A stretch of DNA of 64,000 nucleotides from Epinephelus fuscoguttatus. Its lineage: Eukaryota; Chordata; Actinopteri; Perciformes; Serranidae. The stretch's first letter is position 1. Each line of letters starts with the position of its first letter. The notes under the pieces are model-generated. The model made no database searches, had not been told where the DNA came from, and was given only the letters and a program-made list of their open reading frames with translations. The DNA is taken from positions 25,185,437 through 25,249,436 of the forward strand of contig NC_064763.1 of assembly GCF_011397635.1 (NCBI RefSeq), written 5' to 3'. Below, one piece after another: positions 1 to 12,479 of the stretch. The translations under genes and the position numbers were made by a program.

Positions 1-3000
1 ACAGACAAGAAGCACAATGAAGCCGCGAGCAGGGATGAAAACGGGACACCAGTGAAAGGAGAAAGTGGCCCTGCAGAGGCTGTAAATGACAATGACTCCT
101 GTCACACAGATGAGGCAGGGACCCGGAGGCAGGATGGCAAAACAGAGAAAATGGAGCAGGAGGATTGTGATTCGCCCCCCACAGATCTCTCTGTGAGCTG
201 CTCTTTTCCTGTGTCACTACGCATCTCCAGGGGGCCCATTGCTGCACCTCCACTAACAGAAACCCCCGCCACACGGCCCGGAGAGTTCCCCTCAAATGTG
301 TCCTTCATCAAGGTAAGACAGCATTCTCTGGGTGATCATGTGGTGGCAGCATGAAGTTCCCAAATCATTATAGCTTGGGAGCTTAGATGAAGGTCAAAAT
401 AAAATCAGTATCTCACAATTAGGCACTGACTGCATTATATCTGCACCATATTCATTAAGACTTAGAAGCATGATGTAATGAAACCGGCCCTTGTAAACCA
501 TATTAAAACCCACCGAAAAAGCACTTGTTGGGAGAGAGGCTGCTTGGTACAAAAACACTCTGTGGTCTGACTGACTTCACAAGAGGATGTGACATAAATT
601 AGGTGCCCACTTATTCTCCTTGCATCCCGAAAATGTTAATGGTTTTGCCTCTAGATTAGGGACAGCATTGTCACAGCACAGTCCATAGCCAATCTGGACA
701 AGATGTATATGGTGTTCATTTTCCAGGGACATAGGAAAATGAATAGCATAGCACAGTTGACTATACATTTATTTATCTTTTATTATTTTACAGAGTCTTA
801 TACATTTCACATTTTAAAAAGTCAAATCAAACATTTAATCAATCTTGAAGGACGCTTCTCCATGTTTGGATGATTGGGTGCGTTGTTGAAAAGTAAAATG
901 AAATTGGGAATGTTAAGATACATTTGGGAAGCAATAGAAACCATAATAAATTAATTTATTTTTAATATAAATGTCAATTTATATTAAAAATAAATATAAA
1001 TGTCAATTTCTTGTTTTAAAATAGCTACTCTTCTCCTAGTCAAAAGAACACAGACTTCTCCATTCTTATAAGTTAATAAAGCAGTCATGTTGGCCATAAA
1101 ATGTTAGGGTTAGATCCTTTAATAAGGAAGCATCTCCACCAGTTTGATTTTCTGAGTCACATGCGTTAGACTTAGTTTATCTTATCTTACCACTAGTTTG
1201 CCCACCGTTACATTTTTGTGTGTTGCACACCTTGTTGTATGTATCTCCAACCAGAGGCTCACTGTTCCCTGAAGCTGCCGATGATTTTGAGATGCAAAAG
1301 ATGGAAAATAGAAAGAGTAGAGCAGCCTGTCCTTTTCAAGCATTTCTAATGTTATCGATTTATCGCACGCCAGCATTGTGTGAGACTTTGACACATCGCA
1401 CAACAGCTTTTCTCTTTATAAATATAAAGGTTTCTCATCAAGCTTTTTTATTGTTCTAATTTCTATCAGAGTTTCCTCACTCCACTGGCCTTGTGCCTCA
1501 CAGGCTCCGTGTAGGCAGCCACATGAATTGGTTAGATGCAGGAACCGTAGTGTTTGTTTCTGAATGAAATCGATAACTGCCTTCCTCCCTGCTACGAGCA
1601 TTAGAGATAATGGCAGTGCAGCACAGAGCTTATCCTGTTTAATGAGTGAAAAGCCTCAAGACGAACGCCTGAGCCCCCTCAGCCTGTACAACACAGGATG
1701 GATTTGAGGGAGAAATGTCAGGATGTGTTGTTGTTTGACAAATCTACCGTGGTCTTAAGTTAGAGTGTGGGAAGTTGTAGGGAAGCAAATGTAATCAAAT
1801 ACAGGAGGTGTTTTTTTACTCCTCATCACCAAATTCTCATCAGTTCCCAAATTATTGAATAACCAAATATAGTTTCAGTGAGTAGGAGGAAAGCTTTGAC
1901 TATTTATACCCTCTCTGTGATGGACCAAACCCCAGTTACTGCTAGTAACACCGTTGTTTTTCCTGATACTACTTTTCAACATGTCTACTGTGGAAAAAGG
2001 TGTGTTCTGATAATCAAGTTTCCTAAACTTTGTTCCCAGCCGTCTTCACTTAAAATGGTGATCTGGATCAAATAACACTTTCCCTCTGTTTGTCCTCACC
2101 TCTGTTCTTTTGTCCTCTGTTCTGCTCTTTCAGCATCAATCTTGTGTATCAGTGTGTATTTGAGAAGTGGGAGCCAGCTAAAGTTTGGCATTTATGCTAG
2201 ATGAATCACTTTAAGTCTTGCATCAATTATTACAACAAATCTGGGATTCTCTAAACACATGCTCTCATAATAATCCTGCAGCATTTGTAAGTCAAATGGT
2301 TTCACAGAGCAGCAGTAAAATTTGGTGGCTATGCTGTGTTTGTTCACATTGCATAGCCTTGCCTTCCTTTTTTAATCTATATAAGAGCCAAAGAGTCAGT
2401 ATCACACAAATGCATCCTATTATAAATGTGCAATTTTAGGATTTTTACTCCAACATTTTAATGAATGCCAATCAGATAAGATTTTGCAGATACCAGCTCT
2501 TAATCTGTGGCCATGATCGTCATGAGTTTGTGTTTCAGTGAAAGTCTTTATTCCAGTCACAGTGCTGAGTAGCACTAAATAGTTTGCCCTGTCAAGTCAG
2601 TGTATTGGGTTTTTTTTTAACCATGCCTCTCTTCGACTTTAGGCCAATTATGTCCTGGAGAACGATAATCTTCTTTTGACTCAGCGGCCAGAGTACGACG
2701 TGATCATGTGCCTGAGCGTTACCAAATGGGTGCACCTGAACTGGGGAGACTGTGGCCTCAAGCGGCTCTTCAAGAGAGTTTACAGACATCTCCGTCCTGG
2801 AGGCATTTTCATCCTGGAGCCGCAGCCCTGGGAGTCCTATGTGAGGAGGAAGAAGCTGACGGTAAGAGACTGAGAGGACACGTTCTGTTGTGATGCAAAG
2901 CAAAAATACCAGGGATTTTAAAGCTTGGTTTATTTGGCTGAAATATTTGTTTTCTCTTTTACTTTACAGGATAATATTAGCAGGAATTTTTACAACATCC

Positions 3001-3222
3001 GCCTCAAACCTGACCAGTTTTCGTCGTACCTTACAACAGAGGTGGGCTTCACCAGTTCTGAGTACCTTGGGGCCCCCAAGTGTTCAATAAGAGGTAATTC
3101 ACTAATTGTTCACAACACATATATGCACTACACAATATTCACCACTGAAGCTTGACGTCAATTTCAAATCTTTTTCCACCACAACAGGTTTTCAGAGGCC
3201 AATCTACTTATTTCACAAATGA
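1..3222 (+). CDS. mepce: 7SK snRNA methylphosphate capping enzyme (MEPCE/Bin3 family), 3' part
   Basis: Adds the gamma-monomethyl phosphate cap to 7SK snRNA and stays in the nuclear 7SK snRNP that sequesters P-TEFb. Coding pieces are 1-312 (open at the window edge), 2643-2861, 2970-3093 and 3188-3222, joined by GT-AG introns in compatible phases; 229 residues are visible. The first piece is a low-complexity acidic linker ending in a SRGPIAAP stretch typical of vertebrate MEPCE, then FPSNVSFIK. Exon 2 carries the diagnostic Bin3 block: [33 protein letters not shown]. The last two exons hold the [10 protein letters not shown] and [12 protein letters not shown]-terminal motifs. The SAM-binding glycine motif must lie upstream of the window, so it cannot be checked. 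Family assignment is very strong; the 5' end is missing only because the window starts there. Confidence 0.95.
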
Positions 3223-6200
3223 CCGCTCCTGCCTTGAAGATCATTGAATGTGAGTAGCCTAAGCCACCACCATACACACAAGCCAGCCAGCTGCCCTGGA
3301 CTGCAAGGAACTATCTCAGTCCTTCACAGTTAACTCCAGCTTTTCAGATGCTGAAGATGAAATTCAGAAAAGGAGAACGGGACCAAAAGTGGAATTAATT
3401 TTGTAGAGATCTGATGAGGAAGAGGCGCTTATCAGAAGCCTCCGTGTCGGCAAATTCTTAAAGAGTATGGAGTGAACTCAGATCAAACTCCACAATGTAT
3501 AACCTGGAGCCAAACGTCACAGCTTGGCCAGACGGTGGAAGAGGTGATCGTTTTCTTGGACTATCCCCAGTGCTAATGATGCTCCAGTTTGATGCACGGC
3601 CGTAATGTGTTTGAAAATCTTTGGCCATATATCTTTACTTTCATGACTTTGTTCTGTGCCACCACATCACTACACATGATACTTATGAGGGTTGGATGAT
3701 AGGGGAGGCTTTTCCAATTGGCAGCCGTCACCACTTTAACTACATTGTGTGTTGCACTTGCAAAAACTGCAGTGTACTACTGGATTATGAAGCCATTAAA
3801 CAGGTCGTACTGACATGATGTCTCCTGAAAAGCCACAGCGGAGTGCAGGTAATGTGTTTTATGCTGTGCAGGCTATTGAAGCCTCACATTGCCAGCTCCG
3901 TTGTAGCTACCGATGACATCGAAATTGTGCTCTTAGTGGTTAAATATGTGCATCATGGTCGAAGCCTTGAATCCCGTTGTGGCAGACATATAACTGCACA
4001 TTCTTTGGTGACTTAAACGCAGCCAAACGAATTCCATCAGCTATAGATTCAGTCCATAGCTGATGTATTCGTCCTATCTCCAAACCCTAATATACAGTTT
4101 GTTTTGTCATTATTTTGCAAAATAGGCCTTAGAGCTGAACGTGCTTTAATCTGGTACAGAACTGTGACAATGTGAGTCCATATTTTGGAATGGGCGATAT
4201 GGAAAGCTAAATTGCACAAAGTTAAGATGCTATGAAGTGAATATGAAGTGAAAAGGGGCGTGTCGAAGAGATGAAGACGATGCAAGGGTTAGAAAGGTGC
4301 ACTTGAAACAGCCAAAACCACAACTACCAAATGAAATAATGCACGTTTACCCACGGCACAGCTAAGATCCTTTCAAGATGTGTTGTCTCTTTTTTTTTAG
4401 TAACAGCTGGTTCCTTAAAAACTGTTGAGATGAATGAAGATGAAGTCATCACATATTAGATTCTGTCATTAACACATGGAGACAGTATTTAGTTTTAGTA
4501 GGCATACTACTACCGGGACAAACTAGTGTGGTACTTCAAACCCAATTTCAGAGCCCATTGGCTTTCGGTCTGACGACAATTAAACCCCTGGTGGCAATGG
4601 CCAATATTACTTCTCACATGACGCCCGCTCAAACCTTATCGTTAAATACTAATCAAACTACAATCAGGAACCAGAATGCTTCCACTACCAAAAACTTGTC
4701 CTGCTGCACACAGATTCTGAGTACATATTCAGATATATGTTTATAGACACTACCTTCAACCTGACATCAGCTAAGTGCAAGTTAAAAAAATCAGATTGTT
4801 TTCAAGAAAAGAATTTTGGCTGTTTTGAATGCAAACTTTCTACAAACCTTCAGACCTGTGTAATTTACTTTATTTGGACAGTCTTTCAGGAAGCGACAAA
4901 TCACTTCATGGGTCCTTTAAAGCCTTTTTGATGCTCCATCCCAATGGTAGGGGGCACATTTGAGCTGCGCAGACACCCAGGTGTTGGCTCAGCTCAAGAT
5001 AATTCAGCACACAAACCATGAGGACTATTTTGCAAGGTAGATCTGTAGCATGCAGTGATCTATCTTTTTTTTTTTAAATGACAGTTAAGCCATAGCCCTA
5101 CCTTATATGTTGTTTACAATGTCTACAATGACTGAGAGTATAATGGAGGGTGTGATTTAAGGCAGAGGCCTGCTATCAGAGAGTTGCTACAGTGTCTTCA
5201 GTGCTGTATAAATCCGACACATGCATTGTTTTGTGTGGTCCGATCGTCACTGCTGGACAGGCATTAATTCAAACAGCATCAGAGTTACATTCAAGCTCCT
5301 GAATTGGACTCGACTTCTGTAAAGCTGAATTAAAATTTACATTTGTAGAAAATAAATTGCTACAAAATGGACTAAAATATATTCATGAATTTTTACCAAA
5401 TTTAAATATGAAAATGCTGTTTGTATTGAAGCACTGCCAAAATATTTTATGGGTCTTTTGCTCTTGAATTTGACAAAATATGCCATCATCACTATCTTTG
5501 TCTTTGGCCTAACAAGGACAGCAAGTTACAGGCAGTCGTTGTGATTGTATCTTTACTGGTGTGCACTGAGCAACACTCGTCTACAACCTTTCATTCTGTG
5601 GCTGGGACTGAAACCTTTTTTTTTTTTTTTAAACAACAGGTTCAATTACAGCATTTGGCCTAGTAGAATAGACGATGGCAAAGATGGATGATTTATGTTT
5701 CTATTTTAGTAAATGATCAGTGTAAATAAGTTTGCAAATTTTGTTTTACTGTTGTCAATATTGAGTTCAAAACTGCTTTTGTCGTTTTACGGTGGGGTTT
5801 TTGTTTTGTTTTTTTGTCTTGTTTTGAAATGTTTGAGGCCAATTTGTGAGCGAGTCAGAGTTTTTGTCCCAAAGCGGACCCGCTAATCCAGCTCTGTAAC
5901 AACAAATAATTATTGCAACGTTCTGATGTGTTTTGCTTTCTTCTGTCCTGGCAGGCACACGGATTGTCAGATTGGCTCTTTATTTTTTTATAAACTGTTT
6001 GAAAGGAGTGTTGTTGTCGATGCACTCTCATTTCACTTCATTTGACGTGTTATGGAGATTTTAAATTTCTTCAAAGTAGAAAAAAAATTTGAATACTTTT
6101 TCCATCAGACTTTTTTGTAACAAGTTGTGGAACACTGATTAACCTATAAAATGAAGCTTCAGGTGACATTTTGATTTGAAAGAGAATTGGCTTCGATGTC

Positions 6201-8551
6201 AGTCGGCCCGTCAGACGCCGGGCACCAAATCACACCTTTCTCCTAAGCTAAGACAATCGGACTCTCAGGCTTAGATCAGCCCACTGCTGTAATTTCAAGG
6301 GCATTTTGCTTTTTCTTTGTTGAGTTTTTTATTTGGGAAAAGTTTAAAGTTTGTGCTGTGCCACCAATGTGAAAGATTGCACCTTATTGTCTCAGCGGCA
6401 ACATCTGACAGATTTGAACCCAACAGGCCAGGTATCCAAGCTACGGCATGTCTTTGCTGGAGATGTGAAATTGCATGTTGTCATATGTAGTGCTGTATGA
6501 ACTTTTCATACTCCCCTTGAGGTTTTGCACAAAGTGGTGCGAAGTCTGTGTGACATTCATTTTTATCAAATGAAATTGCACACAAAATAGGGTGTAAGAG
6601 ATAAAACACCCCTTGTTTCAACACAGTTTAATGCTAGTGAGAAATTTTATGATGCTCAGATCTTATACTCATGTTATTGTAGCTTACAACACAATATTGT
6701 GCAATATTTGCTCTTTTAAAGGTGTAATTATGGCCTTAGGTAGCAAAAATCACCACTTTATCATTGGAATAAATGTTGTAATGCGGGCTGGTTTAAAATT
6801 AAGACAACCTGAGTGTAGTTTTGGATGTGAAAACTGGGTCCAAGTTTTCATGTTGCAAAGAAAACCAGAAGTAAACATGACAAACATTGCAGTGAAAGCA
6901 CAGCCTGTTGTATTTTCTTTTATTATTTTTTTTTATGGTTATGTATTTAAATGATTTTTATTTGCAACTTGAAGACAGAGGACCCATTTCAAGAAGTGGA
7001 TTTGATGAATTACAGCATTTGGTTATGTGGCTTTCACCATACACTACGTTCACATTTTCTAAATTTCAACTCATCCTCTGAAATCCCAGAGATTATTTTT
7101 AGCATCAGAGCAATCTTCAGTGGTAGCTCATCTCTAAAACCTGTGGCTACGGCCTGATTATAAGATCTGAGCAGCATAAGCAATGAAATACTGATAATAG
7201 GTTTTGTCAGGAATACCATAAAGACCTGATAAGATAAAAGTTAGTTAGCTCTGCATAGCTGCTTCACATTTATTAGGTTTTCTAGGATAATAGTACCTAA
7301 AATTATTCTACAACTAAAATGAAACACCTACGAAAATCTCTTCGTAGTGCAAAACTGCATAAACTCAAGGGGTGTATGATTTTTAATGGCACTGAACTTC
7401 ACCTCTTCATGTTGAATCTGCACTGATGCGACTCGAGGGAATTAGTACATTTTTTTTGCAGTTACAGTTGATGTTTTACATGTACTTTAACTTTCCTAGA
7501 ATCAGTTTTCTGGAAAAACTGTTGGAATAAAATCGCCCCTCTGTCAGGGAAGCTCTGAATTTTCATGCCTCTGAACAACAAGATATATCTGAATGTTTCT
7601 CTGTGTTTAACATTTTAATTGATTAAAAGTGGTTCCAGATTTGGTGGTTTAAGTATTTGCTTACACAACACCAATGTTATTTAACTGAAATTGATTTTTG
7701 GGTGGAAGCATGTACAGACATCAAGGTGTCGTCATAGTTAACAAATTTTACAGTGGTTTTGTTAGGCTGCCATCATATTAGTTGGGTCAGCTTTTTCACA
7801 TTTTGCTGCTCGAGTAAGCAACAAGTAGAGAGCACTGGTGGTCTGCACATAAGTGTTCTTACTGAGGAGATCATCGCAGCATCTGTAAAGAGGTTAGTAA
7901 CCCACTTTGCAGGAAGCGGTGAAATAAAAGTGAATCCATCCCCTTCAGCTGGAAACAGGTCAGGTTGATTTATGTCACCTGGAGAGATTTTTTTTTTTTA
8001 CGCATGTGGGGAGTGAAGCCCGGTGAAGTATTACTGTATGTTTTCTGGCTGCTGCTGTATATAGCATGCAGTATATGTTCCCCTTTAAAAGTCTGCAGGA
8101 TTCTCAAAGACTAGAAGTCAGATCCACAGTTATTATTGTGTGTATGTATGGATTATAATTGAGCCAAAAGTGTCTGAACACAATACTTATTCAAATATGC
8201 TGCACTACTCTAACTTGCAAGGAAGGGTGCGGAAACATTTGGTGTACGCTGAGACGACAAGACCCAATGGTCCGCTCTAATAGAGCTTCAAGGAGCTTCT
8301 GTTAGTGAGCTTGCTAAAAGGACACGTCTGCAGTGCTCCATTAATCACGCTGTCATGGATATAAGAGTAATAGGCTTATGACATCATACCTAGATCTTGT
8401 ATAGTGGAACTTAATGGACCCTAGTGTGAGTGTGAGGAAAACCATTCTCTGGTTTGACTAAACAAAACTTCAACTCTACCCTGAATTTAGCTCTGGTGGA
8501 ATATAGTGTTATAGCGTCTCAAGTGATACCTCTCAACTGCAAGGTCTAGGA
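3223..8551. other. Gene-free stretch after mepce (3' UTR plus intergenic)
   Basis: No coding exon is recognised on either strand. The first part must contain the mepce 3' UTR. Candidate AATAAA-like hexamers are scattered through this AT-rich DNA, and none could be chosen as the real end. The few open frames of about 70-110 codons have no recognisable domain and no splice context. Confidence 0.5.
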
Positions 8552-8861
8552 CAGTGGTTCCCAACTGGTGGGTCACGGGTCCATTCTGAATGGACCTCAA
8601 GTGATTCGCAAATTTGTCAAGTTTGTAAAAAACACACTTTATTTTTAAGTACAGTGAATTCCCTGCATAGAGATTTTATTTTGAAGTGCTTCCTGCTGTA
8701 GAGTGAGTGACTAATGGACAGCTACTTGACAGAGACAGCACGCTAGTTTGACGACATGTCTAAACACAAGTATGATGCTGAATGTATGAAACTGTAAGGA
8801 CTTTGAAGTAACAACTAAGGAGAAATCTGGACGACGTCCCTGGACCAGTTGGGAACCACTG
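8552..8861. mobile_element. hAT-type MITE, 310 bp
   Basis: The left end reads CAGTGGTTCCCAACTGG and the right end is its inverted copy, CCAGTTGGGAACCACTG. The flanking octamers gtctagga (8544-8551) and gtctagaa (8862-8869) match at 7 of 8 positions, the 8-bp target duplication expected of hAT elements. There is no transposase inside, so it is a non-autonomous derivative. The CAGTGGTTCCCAAC terminus is shared with Charlie/hAT families in other vertebrates. Confidence 0.85.
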
Positions 8862-8944
8862 GTCTAGAAGACTTGTCAAGGGACCTGTTGAGCTTATTTT
8901 CAGGTTTATGCATGTGTTTAGTTTTCCTGACATTAGCATGTAGC

Positions 8945-9424
8945 TACATGTAATAATATAACATTTTATTCATAAGTGGCTCTCAAGACACCTAAGGACA
9001 CTTTACAAAACTGGATAAGACAGTCAGTACATGATAAAAGTTGATAAGCAATAACAAAGCAACAACAGCAGATAAAAATAACATAATATTCATAAAACAT
9101 ATTACGAAACACTAGGAAAGGCTTTTCTAAAAGATGAGTTTTCAGTTGCGACTTAAAGGAAGACACCAATGTGCACTGACGCAGACCCTGGGGAAGAGTA
9201 TTCCACAGATTAGGGTCAGCTACACTACAGGCCCTGTCACCCACAGTACGGAGACTGGAAGGGGGAATTGAGAGTAAGTGGGCATCAGAGGAACGGAGTG
9301 AACAAGGAGGTGTGTAGGAATGGAGAAGATTGGAAATGTAGGGCAGCACTATGCCACGGAGAGATTTAAAGATCTGTAGGAGTGTACTTGCAGCAAGGGA
9401 ATGACTATAACGAGTTTCTACCAT
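8945..9424 (-). mobile_element. LINE (L2/CR1-like) 3' end fragment
   Basis: The minus strand encodes the terminal segment of a non-LTR retrotransposon ORF2. The pattern SLRSSDAHLLSIP, then GDRACSVADPNLWNTLPQ, then SSFKSQLKTHLLEKPF is the typical C-terminal tail of teleost LINE reverse transcriptase proteins. It is followed by a 3' UTR in which 'tgtaaagtgtccttaggtgt' precedes an AATAAAA-rich end near 8950-8975, as in L2-type tails. Reverse transcriptase and endonuclease domains are absent, so this is a 5'-truncated copy. The clade is tentative. Confidence 0.75.
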
Positions 9425-11004
9425 GAAAATTCAGACATGTTTGTATGTTCCTGCAGGAATTCAGTATAATGATTACATACTTCTCTAACGTTAGCATGTT
9501 GCTACATGTAGCAGTGTAGGCTAGGTAATGTAAACATTTATAGTAGTGAGCCTGGAACAAATGACCATATCAAGAAATTGATTATACAATGATGTTACCT
9601 TGTTTCGAAAGCAGAAAAAAGCATTGGATATTGTAGCCTATTCAGAGTGGTATATGAAGCCTGAGGTCTTTGCTCACAGGGATTACTTTTACACATTTAC
9701 CTCATTATTTGTAACTTTGGCCACGTCAACATCCAGCACTATAATATATATGTATACAACAGAAAATAAGTAAAAGCAAAATGTTGTCTAGAGTAACTTC
9801 GGCAAATGATAAATTCATCAGTGTGCGCCCAGGTGAGAATAGTCACGCTGCAGCTATTTGGCTATGACGCATTATAATGGATCCCACTGCGTACTGTGAT
9901 GGGCCAGTACTTGTCAGGCTGACACATCAAGGTCAGAAGGTCGTGGTTAGGGCTAGTACGAGCCAATCTTGTATCGTCCCTGAGATTAAAGTGGTCAATT
10001 TATCTTAGCATAGTTAGATTCATATTTTCAGTTTTTATACGTAAAGCTGCTGAATTCACACTGTGTACATACATTTTATTAGAATAGCTAACCTTGGCAT
10101 TGTTAGGACACCCAGGGACGTACACCTGGGTATAAATAGCCACATTGGTTGCTTACACCCTGGGTGTAAAGAGCATTGCTTGCTGTGGACACCTGGGTGC
10201 TAAGAGCATCTGCCTAAATTCACACTGTATACTAAGTTTGGGAATGTAGTATTATGAGATCATTATATTCACATTTACCTAACATAAAAAGACACATATA
10301 TATGAAATACATTCTCAAAGTCAAGTGTTGGCTCTTTGATTTTCCATCTAATGAACAATTTTTCATTACAGTTACCATTTTATTTGGGTAGGACACTCAG
10401 ATTTGAGGACCTGCATCCCCAACCAGGACTCATATTACTGTGGCTCTTATTCAGGCCGCAGTGCAAAGGTCATAATTACCTGCTAGCATCAAAATATATT
10501 TATGATTAGTTTGTCTTTAACTTATATAAGCACCTGCAGCATCTTCACAGCCCAGTTTCTCCACTGTAAAAACTATATATGCTGTGACAGTTTTAAAAAA
10601 TCTATCCTGTACTAACTTTGTTTTGTTGTGAAGACAGACAGCCTCGTGTAAACAGGTTTGTGTCGGGTTACCCCTTTGTGGTTAGGTCACGCTGCGCCTG
10701 TCTGAATAACACAAAGATTCCACCTAGATGACAATGCAGAGCACAATACAGAGGCTCCTGTTTACAAATAGCATCCATGCCTTTAGCACCTACGAGCCCG
10801 GACCAGTCATCAACCATCTTCAGATCCTGGTCCAGTTAAATCTAGTACGTTCAGTAACCAGAGGGATAATAAAATGTTTAAATCATAGAGTTAATAAATG
10901 TAATTATTTCATTATTTTACATGACCTGTTGTTGTCCAGTAATGGTGTTACCTCAAACAGAGGTGAGTATACTTGTTTTCAGCTGACAGCCATGTTGCCT
11001 CCTG

Positions 11005-11031
11005 AAATAAATAAATAAATAAATAAATAAA
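11005..11031. repeat. (AAAT)n microsatellite
   Basis: About seven tandem AAAT units, visible directly. Confidence 0.9.
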
Positions 11032-11159
11032 AGCCAAAGTTCACCAACACAGACATTTGACCTTCCAATCGTTGATAGGCAGACAATGCGACAATGAATT
11101 TGCTTTGCAGTCGTGACTGGCGGATTGTGGCGTTGTCCGTCTGTTCCAGACAGTGTTGT

Positions 11160-11184
11160 CCAGACAGACAGACAGACAGACAGA
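11160..11184. repeat. (CAGA)n microsatellite
   Basis: About six tandem CAGA units. They generate spurious Leu-Ser-Val-Cys open frames on the minus strand. Confidence 0.9.
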
Positions 11185-11531
11185 ATGGTGAGATAACATA
11201 AACACAGACAAGAGACATAACACTTCATTCACAAAAGCTCTATTCCATCACAGCTATTTGGGTCAGTCACTTGACCATTATTGTGTCCTGTCAGTTCAGC
11301 GCTGAGCAAAAAGCATGCCAGACTCGACTCAGACTGCTTTCCATGCTGTTATTTCCCTAAGGTCAAACCAGATGGGTACTGGGGCTGCACATAGACGTGT
11401 TAACACCATATTTGGATGTTTTTCAAATGTAAAGTGAAAGATGGCTTTACGCTATTTGGGACAGCATGATTAAAATAGTGAGTAGTGATGATTATCCTAA
11501 CTAAACAGCAACAAATCAAAACATCAGCAAA

Positions 11532-11551
11532 TTTATTTTCATGCATTTATT
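11532..11551 (-). terminator. Probable polyadenylation signals of the beta-defensin gene
   Basis: Two AATAAA hexamers on the minus strand (plus-strand tttatt at 11532-11537 and 11546-11551) lie about 300 bases beyond the defensin stop codon, giving a 3' UTR of ordinary length. No other close hexamer cluster competes, but cleavage was not observed. Confidence 0.45.
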
Positions 11552-11848
11552 GGCAACACTGCATTTCAGAGAGTACAACTGACTGTTCACAAAGGAGTGA
11601 TTATAAATGTTATTAAAGGTGAGATACAGGATCAAGCAACAGTTACACATCTGCTGCACCTCTAGCTGTGAATAAGTCAGGTCTAACTAGTTGAAGTCCA
11701 CTTCCAAAGCACTCATTGTCACATCCCACAGCGTGTTAGAAGTCCAAGAGGTGTCGATTGAGAGTAAGGTTGTCGAAATGGGTTATCCGGAAGAGCGCCG
11801 TCGTCAGTTACCTGGAGATGTCAGCCCTCATGCTGGTGCATGCAGGTG

Positions 11849-12418
11849 CTAAGACCGCACAGCACAGCATCTGAAAATGAGCACAGTGCAACTTAAGTTA
11901 ACCTCACAATTAGCAGTCATTTCCAAAGTTTTGTCTTCGGCACGGGCCTACCTGTATCTCCGAGGGCAACCGTGATGACCAACGATGTACTCCTGGGCAT
12001 GGCAGAACCGTCTGCAGAGTCCTCTATACCCACATGTCCAATACTGCATTTCTGGATCATTGCCTGCAGAAAATTATGAAAGAATCACATATATTTTTCC
12101 ATGTTCCTGATGACTTGTTGACCTTTTTTCATTATCACAATAAATCAATCTTAAAAAGAAGTTAGCACAACTGTAATTACTTTAATGGTTAACAAAACTG
12201 TCAAGCTGTGATTTCACTATTCTGTTTCACGTCTCCTCTGAGCCACACAAACAAGCCCAGTAATGAGTGCAGCAGTGTAGCTGGAGCATTTTGACACACC
12301 ATGATTCACTTGATCAGACCTCACACAGTAAGAAAAATCGGTGTATCCATCAATGCTTACCCTCCCCGACGGCGAGCATCAGGAGAAGCACGAGGAGAAC
12401 CAAGCTCAGTCCCTTCAT
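11849..12418 (-). CDS. Beta-defensin, antimicrobial peptide precursor
   Basis: Secreted cationic host-defence peptide that disrupts microbial membranes and can act as a chemoattractant. Three exons on the minus strand: 12361-12418, 11952-12063 and 11849-11870, with canonical GT-AG introns and phases that agree, giving a 63-residue precursor. Residues 1-20 are a signal peptide (MKGLSLVLLVLLLMLAVGEG). The mature part starts near NDPEMQYWTC and has six cysteines in the order C-x5-C-x3-C-x11-C-x5-CC, the beta-defensin spacing, ending RCCAVRS. The three-exon layout, with a tiny last exon carrying the CC pair, matches teleost beta-defensins. A TATA box lies 53 bases upstream of the start codon. This is a single copy; no neighbouring paralogue is seen within the window. 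It is close to the teleost type-1 (DB1) group, but subtype naming varies, so no symbol is given. Confidence 0.95.
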
Positions 12419-12470
12419 GTTTTGGTACCAATAAGCTTTCAGACAGTGTTGTTGACAGGCTGATGCTGCA

Positions 12471-12476
12471 TTTATA
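12471..12476 (-). promoter_or_regulatory. TATA box of the beta-defensin gene
   Basis: TATAAA on the minus strand, in the context gctgTATAAAtgca, about 53 bases before the start codon. That leaves room for a short 5' UTR of roughly 25 bases. Confidence 0.65.
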
Positions 12477-12479
12477 CAG

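Larger units (their letters stand above)
9425..11500. other. Gene-free stretch
   Basis: No exon was recognised. It contains short internally repeated stretches around 10100-10210, where a 'cacctgggtgtaaa'-like unit occurs about three times, and two microsatellites listed separately. Confidence 0.45.

Noticed and set aside
6613-6954. Open frame of 113 codons on the plus strand
   Set aside because: No domain seen and AT-driven composition. There is no neighbouring exon to join.
10953-11232. Minus-strand frames rich in CLSVCLS
   Set aside because: They are translations of the CAGA microsatellite.
11808-11870. Longer C-terminal tail on the beta-defensin with a seventh cysteine
   Set aside because: Careful re-reading of the last exon shows RCCAVRS followed directly by TAG.
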